The notes under the pieces: model-generated
Seen by the model: the letters and a program-made list of their open reading frames with translations, nothing else
What the model was told of the DNA's origin: nothing
Databases searched by the model: none
Source: Lentzea kentuckyensis
GTDB taxonomy: Bacteria > Actinomycetota > Actinomycetes > Mycobacteriales > Pseudonocardiaceae
Reading direction: 5' to 3'
Assembly (NCBI RefSeq): GCF_002150765.1
Contig: NZ_MUYM01000085.1
Span: forward strand, 1 to 45,485
DNA length: 45,485 bases
Made by a program: the position numbers and the translations under genes
In this document: positions 8,552-19,063 of the stretch, one piece after another
How the letters are laid out: each line of letters begins with the position of its first letter
Numbering within the stretch: the first letter of the stretch is position 1

Positions 8552-8616
8552 GAGCACGATCTCATCGATCTCATGTGCGCCGAAGGTCCGGGAATTGTCA
8601 CGGTTTTGCCACAGCG
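8541..8616. repeat. Direct repeat, copy B (fragment start, spacer, TetR tail)
   Basis: 76 bp matching 8124-8198. It spans the start of the truncated hydrolase copy, the shared ATCTCATCGAT block and the last codons and stop of the genuine TetR gene (stop at 8598). This is the presumed original arrangement: TetR followed by hydrolase on the minus strand. Confidence 0.75.
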
Positions 8617-9371
8617 CCCTCGACGCCGTCCAGCAACACCCTCAGTCCGCTGCGGAAGTTCTCCACGGCGTCGTTCTCCAGATAAGGCAGTTCCGGATCG
8701 ATCGGCTCTCGATCGTTCTCGAGAACGTGCAGCATCGGGAACCTCTTTTCGAGGTCAGGCTCCATCTCCAGCAGCACGGCGGACCGCGCGTACCACCACT
8801 CCTCGTCCGCCTCGCCGGTCGCGCCACCCGCGGCGCGCGCCTCGGCGACGGTCTGGGCGGCGCCACGGACGAAGTAGTTGATGGCACCGACGATGCCGCG
8901 CAGTTCGCGTCCGGGCAGACCGGTGGACACCAGGATCGCGGCCAGCGCCTCGATCACCGCGAACTCGTGCGGGCCGAGCACCGGACGTGCCTGCGACACC
9001 TGCAGCACCCACGGATGACGGCTGTAGCACTCCCACATGTCGTGCGCCCACTGCGTGACGGCGGGCCGCCAGCCGTCCTCAAGTGAGTAACTGGTCGGCA
9101 GCTCGGCCATCGTGCGGTCGTACATGAGGTCGACGAGCTCGTTCTTGCCCGGCACGTACGTGTAGAGGGCCATCGCCGTGCGGCCGAGGCGCTCCCCCAC
9201 CGCGCGCATCGAGAAGGCCATGCCCTGCTCGTCGGCGACCGCGATGCCGGCGTCGACGATCGAATCCACGCTCAGTCCGGGCTTCGGGCCCGGCCGGTTC
9301 TCCGCGACCGTCCCGCGCCAGAGCAGTTCGATGGACCGGCGCGGATCGCCCTGACCTGCGTAGACGACCAC
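8598..9371 (-). CDS. TetR-family transcriptional regulator
   Basis: 257 aa. An N-terminal extension typical of antibiotic-responsive TetR proteins (VVYAGQGDPRRSIELLWRG, then GPKPGLS) leads into the HTH (SVDSIVDAGIAVADEQG, then FSMRAVGERLGRTAMALYTYV, about residues 33-80). A C-terminal tetracycline-repressor-like ligand domain follows. The GTG at 9371 has AAGGAG eight bases upstream. The gene is divergent from the UvrA-like ABC protein, and two near-identical half-palindromic sites lie between them. By analogy with the family it represses the ABC gene and itself until a small molecule, often a drug, binds. Its last codons were copied into the truncated hydrolase downstream. Confidence 0.9.
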   Translation of the reverse strand: MVVYAGQGDPRRSIELLWRGTVAENRPGPKPGLSVDSIVDAGIAVADEQGMAFSMRAVGERLGRTAMALYTYVPGKNELVDLMYDRTMAELPTSYSLEDGWRPAVTQWAHDMWECYSRHPWVLQVSQARPVLGPHEFAVIEALAAILVSTGLPGRELRGIVGAINYFVRGAAQTVAEARAAGGATGEADEEWWYARSAVLLEMEPDLEKRFPMLHVLENDREPIDPELPYLENDAVENFRSGLRVLLDGVEGAVAKP

Positions 9372-9383
9372 GGTTGCAACTCC

Positions 9384-9429
9384 TTACGACGTAAAGTAAC
9401 CTCGTTGGTCGATACTTTACGGCATAAAG
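9384..9429. promoter_or_regulatory. Putative TetR operators between the divergent genes
   Basis: Two direct copies of TTACGRCRTAAAG (9384-9396 and 9417-9429), each a pseudo-palindrome (TTACG-A-CGTAA; CTTTA-CGGCA-TAAAG). They also form a wider inverted repeat, CGTAAAGTA (9390-9398) and TACTTTACG (9413-9421), around a 14-nt spacer. This is a typical position and shape for the operator of a divergent TetR regulator. Confidence 0.75.
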
Positions 9430-9450
9430 AATCATTTTGGGGGAACCAGG

Positions 9451-11705
<2,255 letters not shown>

Positions 11706-11709
<4 letters not shown>

Positions 11710-12500
11710 GCCTGCTGACGGTCACCTCGGTCCGATCGATCACCCCGCGCATGGCGCGGATGACCTTCACGGGTGACGGCCTCGCCGACATCGGCACCTG
11801 GCCGGACCAGCAGCTGAAGTTGTTGTTCCCCAAGCCTGGCGGCTCCGCGCTCGTGTCGGAGTCACCCGACGTGAGTGTCTGGTATCAGGCATATCTGGCC
11901 ATGCCCGAGTCCGAACGGCCGTGGATGCGCAGCTTCACCGTGCGTTCGTTGGCCGACGGCGTGCTGACCGTGGACTTCGTGCTGCACGGCGACAACGGCC
12001 CCGCGTCGGCGTGGGCCGCGGTGGCCAAGCCGGGTGACGTCATCGGACGGTTCGGTCCGTCCGCCGACTACGCCCGGCCGCTCGGCACCGCGGACCTGCT
12101 GGTGTTCGCCGGCGACGAGACGGCGTTGCCCGCGATCGGCTCGCTGCTGGAACTGCTGCCCTCGGCGCGGCGGTTCCTCGCGTTCGTCGAGGTCGCGGAT
12201 CCGTTGGAGCAGCAGGACATCCCCGGCGTGCGGTGGGTGCACCGCAGCGCCGGGGAGGACCTGGTCTCGGTGGTGCCAAGAGTGGTATCGGCGGTGGAGG
12301 TGCCGTCGTCGGTGTGGGTGTGGCTCGGCGGTGAGGCCTCTGCGGTTCGCGCGTTGCGCAGGCACTTCGTCGGCCTCGGTGTGTCCAAGAAGGACATCGA
12401 GTTCGGCGGCTACTGGCGGCGCGCCCTCACCCAGGACGACGCCCCGACCATCGAGGACCTCGCCGAGGCGCAGGAACGGCTCGCCGCGCTCAGCGAGTGA
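11706..12500 (+). CDS. Siderophore-interacting protein (FAD-dependent ferric reductase)
   Basis: 264 aa of the SIP family (ViuB/YqjH-like). Landmarks: RSFTVR (FAD-binding R-x-Y/F-T-x-R), HGDNGPASAWA, FAGDETALPAI (NAD(P)H side), WLGGEASAVRALRRHF and GYWRRA. Such enzymes reduce ferric siderophores in the cytoplasm to release iron. The ATG at 11706 overlaps the stop of the UvrA-like gene (ATGA), so it is translationally coupled. Its presence in a TetR-controlled resistance operon is unexpected; it might instead act on a quinone or other redox-active drug (speculative). It converges with the GH79-like gene and the two coding regions overlap by 11 bp. Confidence 0.88.
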
Positions 12501-13825
12501 CCACCAGCACGGCGCTGTTGGCCGGTACGTCGACCGCGGTCGTCGTACCGGTCACCTTCACCCGCTTGGGTTTCGGCGTGAACTTCGCGTTCTTCCCGAC
12601 CTTCGACCCCGCGATCGTGATCTCCTTGGAGTCCAGCTCCGGTGCGGTCAACACGTAGACGCTGGCGTTGCGTGCCTTGGCGGGCAACGTGATCGTCGCT
12701 GTCACCGCGGTCGTCTTCTTGTTGTTGACGAACGCGTTGTTGCCGATGCCCCACGCCGTGACCTCGTCGGCGCCGCTGACGGTCGCGGCGTGGTACGCGC
12801 CGGGCCCGGCCAGCTTCCACAGCAGCTCACCGTAGTAAACCGCCTGCACGCCAACGGGATTGAGCCCGTCGAAGCGGATGGGCGAGTAGTGCAGCGGGAA
12901 CTGCGTCGACGTGCCGCCGTGGAAGTTGATGCCCGAGCCTTGCCGCGCAGCGACGCCCGACATGTAGTCGAGCGACCACAGGCGTCGCCGCCTGCACGTT
13001 GCTGACGCCGTCCGCGCCGCCGTGGAAGTAGTTGTTCGCCTCGGTGACGCGCCACTGCGGGATCCCGTGGTTCTGCCACGCCTTCTGCATGGCGGCCGAG
13101 ATGTTCGGCAGCCTGCCGGAGGAGTTGGACGCCAGCATCTTCGCGATGTCGGCCTCGGTGTTCTTCGCGATGTACACGTGGGTGGACAGGATGTGCACGC
13201 CCCTGTCCTTCTGCGTGCGGGCGAAGTCCTCCGCCCAGGAACTGCTGTTCGCCTGGCCGGGCCCGTCGAACCTCGCCCCGGGCACCTTCGCCCTGATCGC
13301 GTCGGCGAACTTCGTGAAGAGCGCCTCGTACTCCGGCCACGTCTTGACGTAGACGTTCGGTTCGTTGCCGACCTCGAACGCCACCAGGTCTGTGCCGAGC
13401 TGTTTCGCCGCTTCTGCGGCTTCGTCGGCGGCGTTCTCCGGCGTGTTGGTCTTGAGGTTGATGCCGTAGACGACCTTCCACCCGGTGGCCTTGGCGAAGA
13501 TCGCGAGCTCACGGATGTCCGCCGGGGTGACCTCCTCGGCCTTGCCGCCCGCGCCCGCCGGGTTCCAGGTGGTCATGTCCACGAGGTTGCCGCCGATGCG
13601 CAGCAGGCTCGGCCCGAGCAGCCGGAAGAGCCGGACCAGGTCGGCGTTGCGGGCGTTGAACATCCGCGCGCCGACCCGGTCCTTCTCGTAGCTGAAGCCG
13701 GCGAAGTCCCGCCCGACCTGGCTCGTGCTCGCCGGATCCACCCGTACCGCGACCGCCGGCGCGGCCTGCACCGGTGGTGCGCTCGCCACGATCAACAGGG
13801 TCGCTATGACCGCTGCACGACGCAT
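12490..13825 (-). pseudogene. Secreted GH79-like glycosidase, split by a one-base frameshift
   Basis: Signal peptide (MRRAAVIATLLIVASAPPVQ) followed by a TIM-barrel of clan GH-A, closest to GH79 (glucuronidase/heparanase-like). The acid/base is Glu155 in EVGNEPN and the nucleophile Glu262 in VTEANNYFHGG. The frame is normal for 281 codons. At 12981-12982 it shifts: reading one base on restores LWSLDYMSG and a complete C-terminal beta domain of 163 residues ending at 12490. Removing one C from the coding strand there would give a continuous 444-aa protein, so this is a one-base insertion in the cell or in the sequence. As written, the product ends 52 residues into a wrong frame. It has AAGGGA before the ATG and follows the methyltransferase gene by 36 bp on the same strand. 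Confidence 0.8.
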
Positions 13826-13861
13826 CAGGAGTCCCTTCGTCCGTGCGGCGGCCCTTCGACC

Positions 13862-14848
13862 TTAGATCGGATGTTTCCGGAATTCGAGCACGCAGCGCGT
13901 CTCCGTTACCTCAGTTACCGCATCGAGCGTCAAACCGTGTGGCTCCGCCAGGTTCGCGTACTCCTCGACGCTGCGCTCACGCCCGCCGAAGTGCACCAGC
14001 ATGACCAGGTCCATCTCGGTACTGACCCCCATACCTCGGATGGATTCGACGACGATCAGCCTGCTGTGCGCCGGCATGGCCTCGACGACGCGGGCCAGGA
14101 CGCGGTGCGCCTGCTCGTCGTCCCAGTTGTGCAGGACGTCGAACAACACGTACGCGTCGCCACCGGTGGGCAACGGGTCGAAGAAGCTGCCCTCCGTCGC
14201 CTGCGCCCGGCCTTCGAGGCTGGCGAAGTTCCGCCTGGCCGGACCGACCTCCAGGTCGACGAGATGACCGCGCACCTCGGGATGCGCGGTGAGAACGGCC
14301 GTGAGCAGGTCACCGGGCCCGCCGCCGACGTCGACGATCGTGGCGAACCGGGACCAGTCGACGGCGGCCACGAACCGCGGGGTCGACTGCTCGATCCGCC
14401 AGGTCATCTGCCGGTCGAACGCCGCGCGGAGGTGCGGCTGCTCGTCCAGGTCGGTCCAGAAGTCCCGGCCGTGGCGCAGCGGGTAGGCGGCCTCGCCGGT
14501 GCGGACGCTGTGGATCAGGTCGACGAACGCCAGGTCGGCGCGACCGGCGGCGGTGTCGTGGTGCAGGAGGTTGTGCAGGCCGTTGCCGGCGTCTTCACCG
14601 AGGAGCGCGCCGAACTCGGTGGTCCGGTAGCCGTTGCCGGTGCGTTCGACGACGCCGAGCGTGGTGAGGTGGCCGAGGAGCAGTTCGAGTGCTGTCGGGT
14701 TGACGTCGAGTTCGGTGGCCAGGAGTGCGACGGGAGCTTCGGCCCGCAGCCGGTCCGGCAGGCCGAGTGTCACCGCGACCCGCAGCGCCATCGGCGTGAC
14801 CAGGCCGGACATCCGTCGGAGCGTCTGTACGTCGTCGTCGTTTCCCAT
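13862..14848 (-). CDS. SAM-dependent O-methyltransferase (Methyltransf_2 family)
   Basis: 328 aa. The N-terminal helical dimerisation/winged-helix domain (about residues 1-85: GLVTPMALRVAVTLGLPDRL, then ALELLLGHLTTLGVVER) resembles that of carminomycin and hydroxyneurosporene methyltransferases. The Rossmann domain has the SAM motif TIVDVGGGPGDLL and the later LFDVLHNWDDEQA with the family's catalytic-region His/Asp. Such enzymes O-methylate small aromatic or polyketide substrates. The ATG at 14848 follows GGGTGG at a good distance; a TTG at 14875 is less likely. No companion biosynthetic genes are present, so the substrate is unknown. It is divergent from the alditol oxidase. Confidence 0.87.
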   Translation of the reverse strand: MGNDDDVQTLRRMSGLVTPMALRVAVTLGLPDRLRAEAPVALLATELDVNPTALELLLGHLTTLGVVERTGNGYRTTEFGALLGEDAGNGLHNLLHHDTAAGRADLAFVDLIHSVRTGEAAYPLRHGRDFWTDLDEQPHLRAAFDRQMTWRIEQSTPRFVAAVDWSRFATIVDVGGGPGDLLTAVLTAHPEVRGHLVDLEVGPARRNFASLEGRAQATEGSFFDPLPTGGDAYVLFDVLHNWDDEQAHRVLARVVEAMPAHSRLIVVESIRGMGVSTEMDLVMLVHFGGRERSVEEYANLAEPHGLTLDAVTEVTETRCVLEFRKHPI

Positions 14849-14909
14849 GTGGATCCACCCTGCCACCACGGGCAACTACATTTCTGTCGACACTGAAGCG
14901 ACAGGGAGA

Positions 14910-14938
14910 ATGACGCCGAACCCCCGGACGCTTACCGT
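14910..14938 (+). promoter_or_regulatory. Promoter of leaderless alditol oxidase mRNA
   Basis: A -35-like ATGACG (14910-14915), 17-nt spacer and -10-like TACCGT (14933-14938). Six bases later comes the ATG at 14945, so transcription should start at or beside the start codon. No Shine-Dalgarno is present. Confidence 0.5.
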
Positions 14939-14944
14939 GTGCAT

Positions 14945-16147
14945 ATGAAGACCAACTGGGCGGGCAACGTCACGTTCACCGCGGCCCAAGCCGTGGCGCC
15001 GACCTCGGCCGACGACCTGCGCGCGATCGTCCGCGGTTCCTCCGCGGTGCACGTCGTCGGGTCCGGGCACTCGTTCAGCCCCGTCGCCGACACCACGGGC
15101 ACCCTGGTGTCGCTGACAGCCATGCCGGAGGTCTTCGAGGTGTCGGGCCGCAGCGTGCGGGTCGGTGCCGGCCTGACCCTCGCCCAGCTGGCACCGAGGC
15201 TCTTCGATGCGGGACTGGCCCTGCACACGCTGCCGTCGTTGCCGCACATCACCATCGCCGGCGCGGTCGCCACCGCCACCCACGGCTCCGGCAGCCGCTC
15301 GCTGGCCGGCGCGGTCACCGCGGTCGAGGTCATGCGGGCCGACGGCTCCACAGTCGACCTGACCTCCGCTGGCGCCCCGGTGTCGCTCGGCGGCCTGGGC
15401 GTGATCACGACCGTGACCCTGGACGTGGTGCCGTCGTTCGAGGTGGCCCAGACCGTCTACGAGGACGTCGCCTGGACCACGCTGCTCGTCCAGGCGGAAC
15501 AGATCTTCGACGGCGCCTACAGCGTGAGCGCGTTCATCGACTGGCAGGGCGGCGCGACGCTGTTCGTCAAGCACCGCGTGGGCGACGAGCCCTTCGACTT
15601 CCCCGGCCGCCCCGCCGACGGCCCGCGGCACCCGGTCGTCGGCCAGCCTCCCGCGCACTGCACGCTGCAGGGCGGCGTGCCCGGCCCGTGGCACGAGCGA
15701 CTACCCCACTTCCGCGCCGAGTTCACCCCGTCGGTGGGGCAGGAACTGCAGACCGAGTACTTCGTCCCGCGCACCCGTGCCGTCACGGCCCTGCGGGCGC
15801 TGGCCGAGATGTCCACCGTCATCTCGCCGTTGGTGCAGGCCTGCGAGATCCGGACGGTGTCGGCCGAACCGCAGTGGCTCAGCCCCGCGTACGACCGCGA
15901 CAGCCTCGCGATCCACTTCACCTGGGTGCCGAACACTCCCGCCGTGCTGGCTCTCCTTCCCCGGTTGGAAGAAGCCATCGCGCCGCGACCGCACTGGGGC
16001 AAGCTGTTCACGGTGCCGCCGATGCTGCTGGCGGCCCGGTACCCGCAGTGGGACGCCTTCCGCGCGCTGATCAACGAACACGACCCGAAGGGCGTGTTCC
16101 GCAACGACTTCCTGTCCCGCTACTTCGGCTCGACCGCGTCCAGCTGA
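14945..16147 (+). CDS. aldO: Alditol oxidase (covalent FAD, xylitol/sorbitol oxidase)
   Basis: 400 aa, close to the well-studied Streptomyces coelicolor alditol oxidase in length and motifs: TNWAGN at the N-terminus, VVGSGHSFSPVADT with His42 as the covalent FAD attachment site, SLPHITIAGAVATATHGSG, PGPWHERLPHFRAEFTPS, CEIRTVSAEPQWLSPAY, and RPHWGKLFTVP near the end. It oxidises the terminal hydroxyl of sugar alcohols to aldehydes and makes hydrogen peroxide; it is cytoplasmic and soluble. The ATG at 14945 begins the conserved TNWAGN region (an upstream GTG adds two residues). It is divergent from the methyltransferase and its last 28 bp overlap the end of the convergent KGGVGR gene. Confidence 0.92.
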   Translation: MKTNWAGNVTFTAAQAVAPTSADDLRAIVRGSSAVHVVGSGHSFSPVADTTGTLVSLTAMPEVFEVSGRSVRVGAGLTLAQLAPRLFDAGLALHTLPSLPHITIAGAVATATHGSGSRSLAGAVTAVEVMRADGSTVDLTSAGAPVSLGGLGVITTVTLDVVPSFEVAQTVYEDVAWTTLLVQAEQIFDGAYSVSAFIDWQGGATLFVKHRVGDEPFDFPGRPADGPRHPVVGQPPAHCTLQGGVPGPWHERLPHFRAEFTPSVGQELQTEYFVPRTRAVTALRALAEMSTVISPLVQACEIRTVSAEPQWLSPAYDRDSLAIHFTWVPNTPAVLALLPRLEEAIAPRPHWGKLFTVPPMLLAARYPQWDAFRALINEHDPKGVFRNDFLSRYFGSTASS

Positions 16148-18429
16148 CGCCGCAACAGGTCCGCCTCGGGCCCGCGCAACCGCGTGAGCAACCGCCGCGC
16201 CTCATCCCAGGTTTGACGAGCGACCTCGATGTCGCTGAAGCGCAGCGCCATGGTCAGGCCGATCAACGCACGCACCTGCCCCGCTCGATCGTCGAGGCGA
16301 CGGAACGCCTCGTAGGCATCACTGAACGCTTCCCTGGCGGGCTCTGACTGAGCCGTGTCGAGATAGTGGTTGCCCAACGCTTCCAGCAGCCTCGCCCTCG
16401 CGACGAGTTCATTGGAGTCGAGCGACTGGAGGGCGGTCGCGATCTCGTGGATCGCGTCGAGACCGCCCCGCAGCCGCGCGAGTTCGATGACGATGTCGGC
16501 CTTGTCCTCCGACTGCACCGCCACATCACGTGCGCGCCGCAGGTACTCCTCGGCCCCGCGCTGCCTCCCGGCGACGGTCTCCAGGTACGCGAGCTGACGC
16601 AACGCGGTGACCTGGTCGTCGAGCGGCAACGAGTTCCACTCGACCGCGTCGACCAACTGCCGGCCTGCCGCCTCGACGTGACCCCGATCGACCAGCATCG
16701 ACCCCAGCTCGAAGGCCACCTGTGCCTCCAGGACGACGTCACCCGCACTGCGCTCACGAGCAGTGCCGAGATGACTCAGTGCCGAGTCGGTCCGCCCCGC
16801 CCGCAGCTCCATGCGGGCGAGCTCCCGATGCACCAGCGCCTGCTCACGATCACTGCCGCCGGCCTCCAGAGCCGCCTGGAAGTGGTCGACGGCGGACGCG
16901 AGATCGCCCCGGTCGCGGTAGATCTCGCCGAGCAACCGGTGAGCACGTTGCGCCTCGAACGAGTTCGACGTCGAAAGATCGAGCACACGACTCAGGTCGA
17001 TCTCGGCGTCCCCGAGTCGGCCGAGCCCCCAAGCCAGCTCACCACGCAGCAGCAATGCCCGGATCGGCGACTCCGCGACCTCCAGCGCCCGACCGGCCAG
17101 CGCGTGGGCGGCGGCCAGTTCGCCCCTGTACATGAGGCGTCTGGCGGCCGAGACGAGCACCTCTTCCCAATGCGGTCCCATGTCCTCGGCGGGCACCGCG
17201 CTCACCACGTCCACCGCCGACCCGCTGATCGGGTGCGCCGAGGAGAGCTGTTTCGGCGCCTCCCCCACCACCATCACCAGGCGGCCGGGGTCGAGCTGCA
17301 CCTGGTCGAGGATCTCCTGGATGCCGGCCGACGCTCGTTCGGGCGGGTCGACGACGACGAAGTGCCGCACCATCGGCAGCTCCGCGAGCCGTCCCCGCAC
17401 GCTCCGCACACCGAACTCGAGCAGATCTTCGTGCAGCTCCGCGGCCCGTTCAGACGTGCCGTGCACCAGGAAGTCGTAGCGGAAACCTTGACCGCTCTCG
17501 CGGCGGCCTCGTTCGCGAGCGGCCGAGACATAGGTGTCACGACTGCTCACCAGCACATCCGCGTCGGCAAGGCGGTGTGCGAGCAACGCCGCGATGTTGT
17601 CCATGTAGTACGAGACCGTGTCAGGACTGCCGCTGCGTTCGTCAACAACAGCGATCTCTTCGCCAAAGCTCCAGTACGGCAAGTACGGCACGGTGGTGCG
17701 CTCCACCAACCCCAACTCGGCCTGCTCGTCACCCTGATCAGCCGGCAACCAGCTCGCGTACAACGGCGCGAACTGCTCGGCCATCGTCGCCCGCCACTTC
17801 CGCGCCCGCTCGTACTCCTCCTTGCCGTCGAACCGCGACACGACCGGCAGGTACAGCAACCCGGCCCGGTCGTACGGCAGCTTGTCGCGCGCTTCCGCCG
17901 CCCGCCGGGCCACCTCCAGCGTGCCGGTCAGGTTCTGCCGGTTCGGTACAGCGCACAACACGAGAACGTCCGGCAGCTGGGCGGTGCAGATGCCGCCGAT
18001 GTCGGTGATGCCGGTGCGGCTGTCGATCAGGACGTAGTCGAACTGCTCTTCCCACTCCGCGCGGATCTTCTCGAACCGCCAGCCCAGGTCGTGGTCGGCG
18101 AAGAGATCCGGCCACGACAACGCTTGCGCGCGGTCGGGGTACGAGGAGTCCATCGCACCCGCCGCGAGCAGCGACAGGCGTTCGGCGTCGGGCACGAACA
18201 CGGGCTCGACGACATCGGTCCAGTCGGCGTCCCCGGCCACCACCTCGACCAGCCCGCCGTCGTGCAGAGTCGACAGGTACGGCTTGAAGTACTCGTGCAG
18301 GCCCGGCGCGTCCAGGTCGAAGTCCACGCACAGGACGCGGTTGCCCCAGCGGGCGAGCTGCACGGCGACGTTGGCCAGGCAGAAGGAGCGTCCGACGCCG
18401 CCCTTGTACGAGTAGAACGTGACGATCAC
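16120..18429 (-). CDS. KGGVGR-motif MinD/ParA-like ATPase with C-terminal TPR repeats
   Basis: 769 aa. The N-terminal SIMIBI-type ATPase (about 1-290) has YSYKGGVGRS (residues 6-15), where the usual P-loop Lys before S/T is Arg14 while the deviant Lys9 is kept. The switch region VDFDLDAPG (35-43) and Walker B DYVLIDSRTG (131-140) are intact. A middle alpha/beta segment (about 310-420) is unassigned, then about ten TPR-like helical pairs run to the end. It starts with GTG, eight bases after GAGG, and only seven bases after the stop of the TIR gene, so the two form one operon. KGGVGR ATPases paired with TIR proteins occur in actinobacteria and are thought to be conflict or signalling systems; the mechanism is not known. 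The TPRs could sense a partner and the ATPase gate the TIR (inference). Confidence 0.85.
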   Translation of the reverse strand: MIVTFYSYKGGVGRSFCLANVAVQLARWGNRVLCVDFDLDAPGLHEYFKPYLSTLHDGGLVEVVAGDADWTDVVEPVFVPDAERLSLLAAGAMDSSYPDRAQALSWPDLFADHDLGWRFEKIRAEWEEQFDYVLIDSRTGITDIGGICTAQLPDVLVLCAVPNRQNLTGTLEVARRAAEARDKLPYDRAGLLYLPVVSRFDGKEEYERARKWRATMAEQFAPLYASWLPADQGDEQAELGLVERTTVPYLPYWSFGEEIAVVDERSGSPDTVSYYMDNIAALLAHRLADADVLVSSRDTYVSAARERGRRESGQGFRYDFLVHGTSERAAELHEDLLEFGVRSVRGRLAELPMVRHFVVVDPPERASAGIQEILDQVQLDPGRLVMVVGEAPKQLSSAHPISGSAVDVVSAVPAEDMGPHWEEVLVSAARRLMYRGELAAAHALAGRALEVAESPIRALLLRGELAWGLGRLGDAEIDLSRVLDLSTSNSFEAQRAHRLLGEIYRDRGDLASAVDHFQAALEAGGSDREQALVHRELARMELRAGRTDSALSHLGTARERSAGDVVLEAQVAFELGSMLVDRGHVEAAGRQLVDAVEWNSLPLDDQVTALRQLAYLETVAGRQRGAEEYLRRARDVAVQSEDKADIVIELARLRGGLDAIHEIATALQSLDSNELVARARLLEALGNHYLDTAQSEPAREAFSDAYEAFRRLDDRAGQVRALIGLTMALRFSDIEVARQTWDEARRLLTRLRGPEADLLRRQLDAVEPK

Positions 18430-18436
18430 GGCAGCC

Positions 18437-19033
18437 TCACAGCCTCGGCAACGGACCGGGCGGCACCGTCCTCGGATCCAGCGCGGGCCGCACCACCCGC
18501 CACGCCGGATCCCACGGTGGCGCGACCTCGATCCGCTCCGCCACCTCTTTCGCCAGCTCCTGCACCGCGGTCAGGAAGTGTTCGTAGTTGGCCGAGCGGC
18601 TGTATACCTCGTAGGCCAGCGGCTTGTTCCACGACGTGAAGTCCCGTTGCTGGGTGGCGTGCGCCTCGGGCGGGTAGTACTTGCCGTCGGCGTACCGGAC
18701 GGGCAGCACCAGCTGCCGCGGCTGGTCGGTGGTGCCGTAGCCGAGCATCCGGTGGCGTTCGAGCATGCTCTCCCACTCGGCCCGGCACCACGGCGACCGG
18801 AAGTACGGCGGCGAGAAGACCGCGACCATCACCTTGGAGCGCAGAAGCGACCGTTCCAGGTTCTCGGGCCACGCGACCCCGGTCTCCTGGCCCCAGTCCA
18901 CGAAGATGCGGGGGTCGTCGGCCATCTCGTTGCCGAGCCACTCCTTGAGAGCACGGTGGAAATGCTCCCGCACCCACACGTCACCGCCGCCGCGGCGGGT
19001 GTAGCTCAGGAAGACGTCGTACTCGTAGCCCAC
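18437..19033 (-). CDS. TIR-domain protein, putative NADase effector
   Basis: 198 aa. The TIR domain fills residues 1 to about 150: YDVFLSYTRR (box 1), RIFVDWGQETG (BB-loop region), KVMVAVFSPPYFRSPWCRAEWESM with the WCxxE motif (Trp82, Cys83, Glu86), where Glu is the catalytic residue in NAD-cleaving TIR proteins. A proline-rich tail follows. There is no membrane segment or repeat sensor in the same chain; that role may fall to the downstream KGGVGR-TPR ATPase, seven bases away. It starts with GTG and lacks a strong Shine-Dalgarno. I see the TIR fold and catalytic Glu; NADase activity and an immune role are inferred from the family. The 30 bp between this start and the SRPBCC gene hold only a short imperfect repeat. 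Confidence 0.87.
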   Translation of the reverse strand: MGYEYDVFLSYTRRGGGDVWVREHFHRALKEWLGNEMADDPRIFVDWGQETGVAWPENLERSLLRSKVMVAVFSPPYFRSPWCRAEWESMLERHRMLGYGTTDQPRQLVLPVRYADGKYYPPEAHATQQRDFTSWNKPLAYEVYSRSANYEHFLTAVQELAKEVAERIEVAPPWDPAWRVVRPALDPRTVPPGPLPRL

Positions 19034-19063
19034 GCCATCACATCGTGATCATCGCCGAGGCCA

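Noticed and set aside
9384..9429. Possible riboswitch or attenuator before the UvrA-like gene
   Set aside because: The inverted repeats fit DNA operators of the divergent TetR protein better, and the leader is too short for a structured RNA.
16366..18639. 757-codon plus-strand frame opposite the KGGVGR gene
   Set aside because: Shadow frame, no recognisable domain, overlapping two well-defined minus-strand genes.
16120..19033. Reading the TIR/KGGVGR pair as a plasmid or chromosome partition (ParA) locus
   Set aside because: No ParB gene or parS-like repeats are adjacent, the P-loop is the KGGVGR variant, and the partner is a TIR protein.
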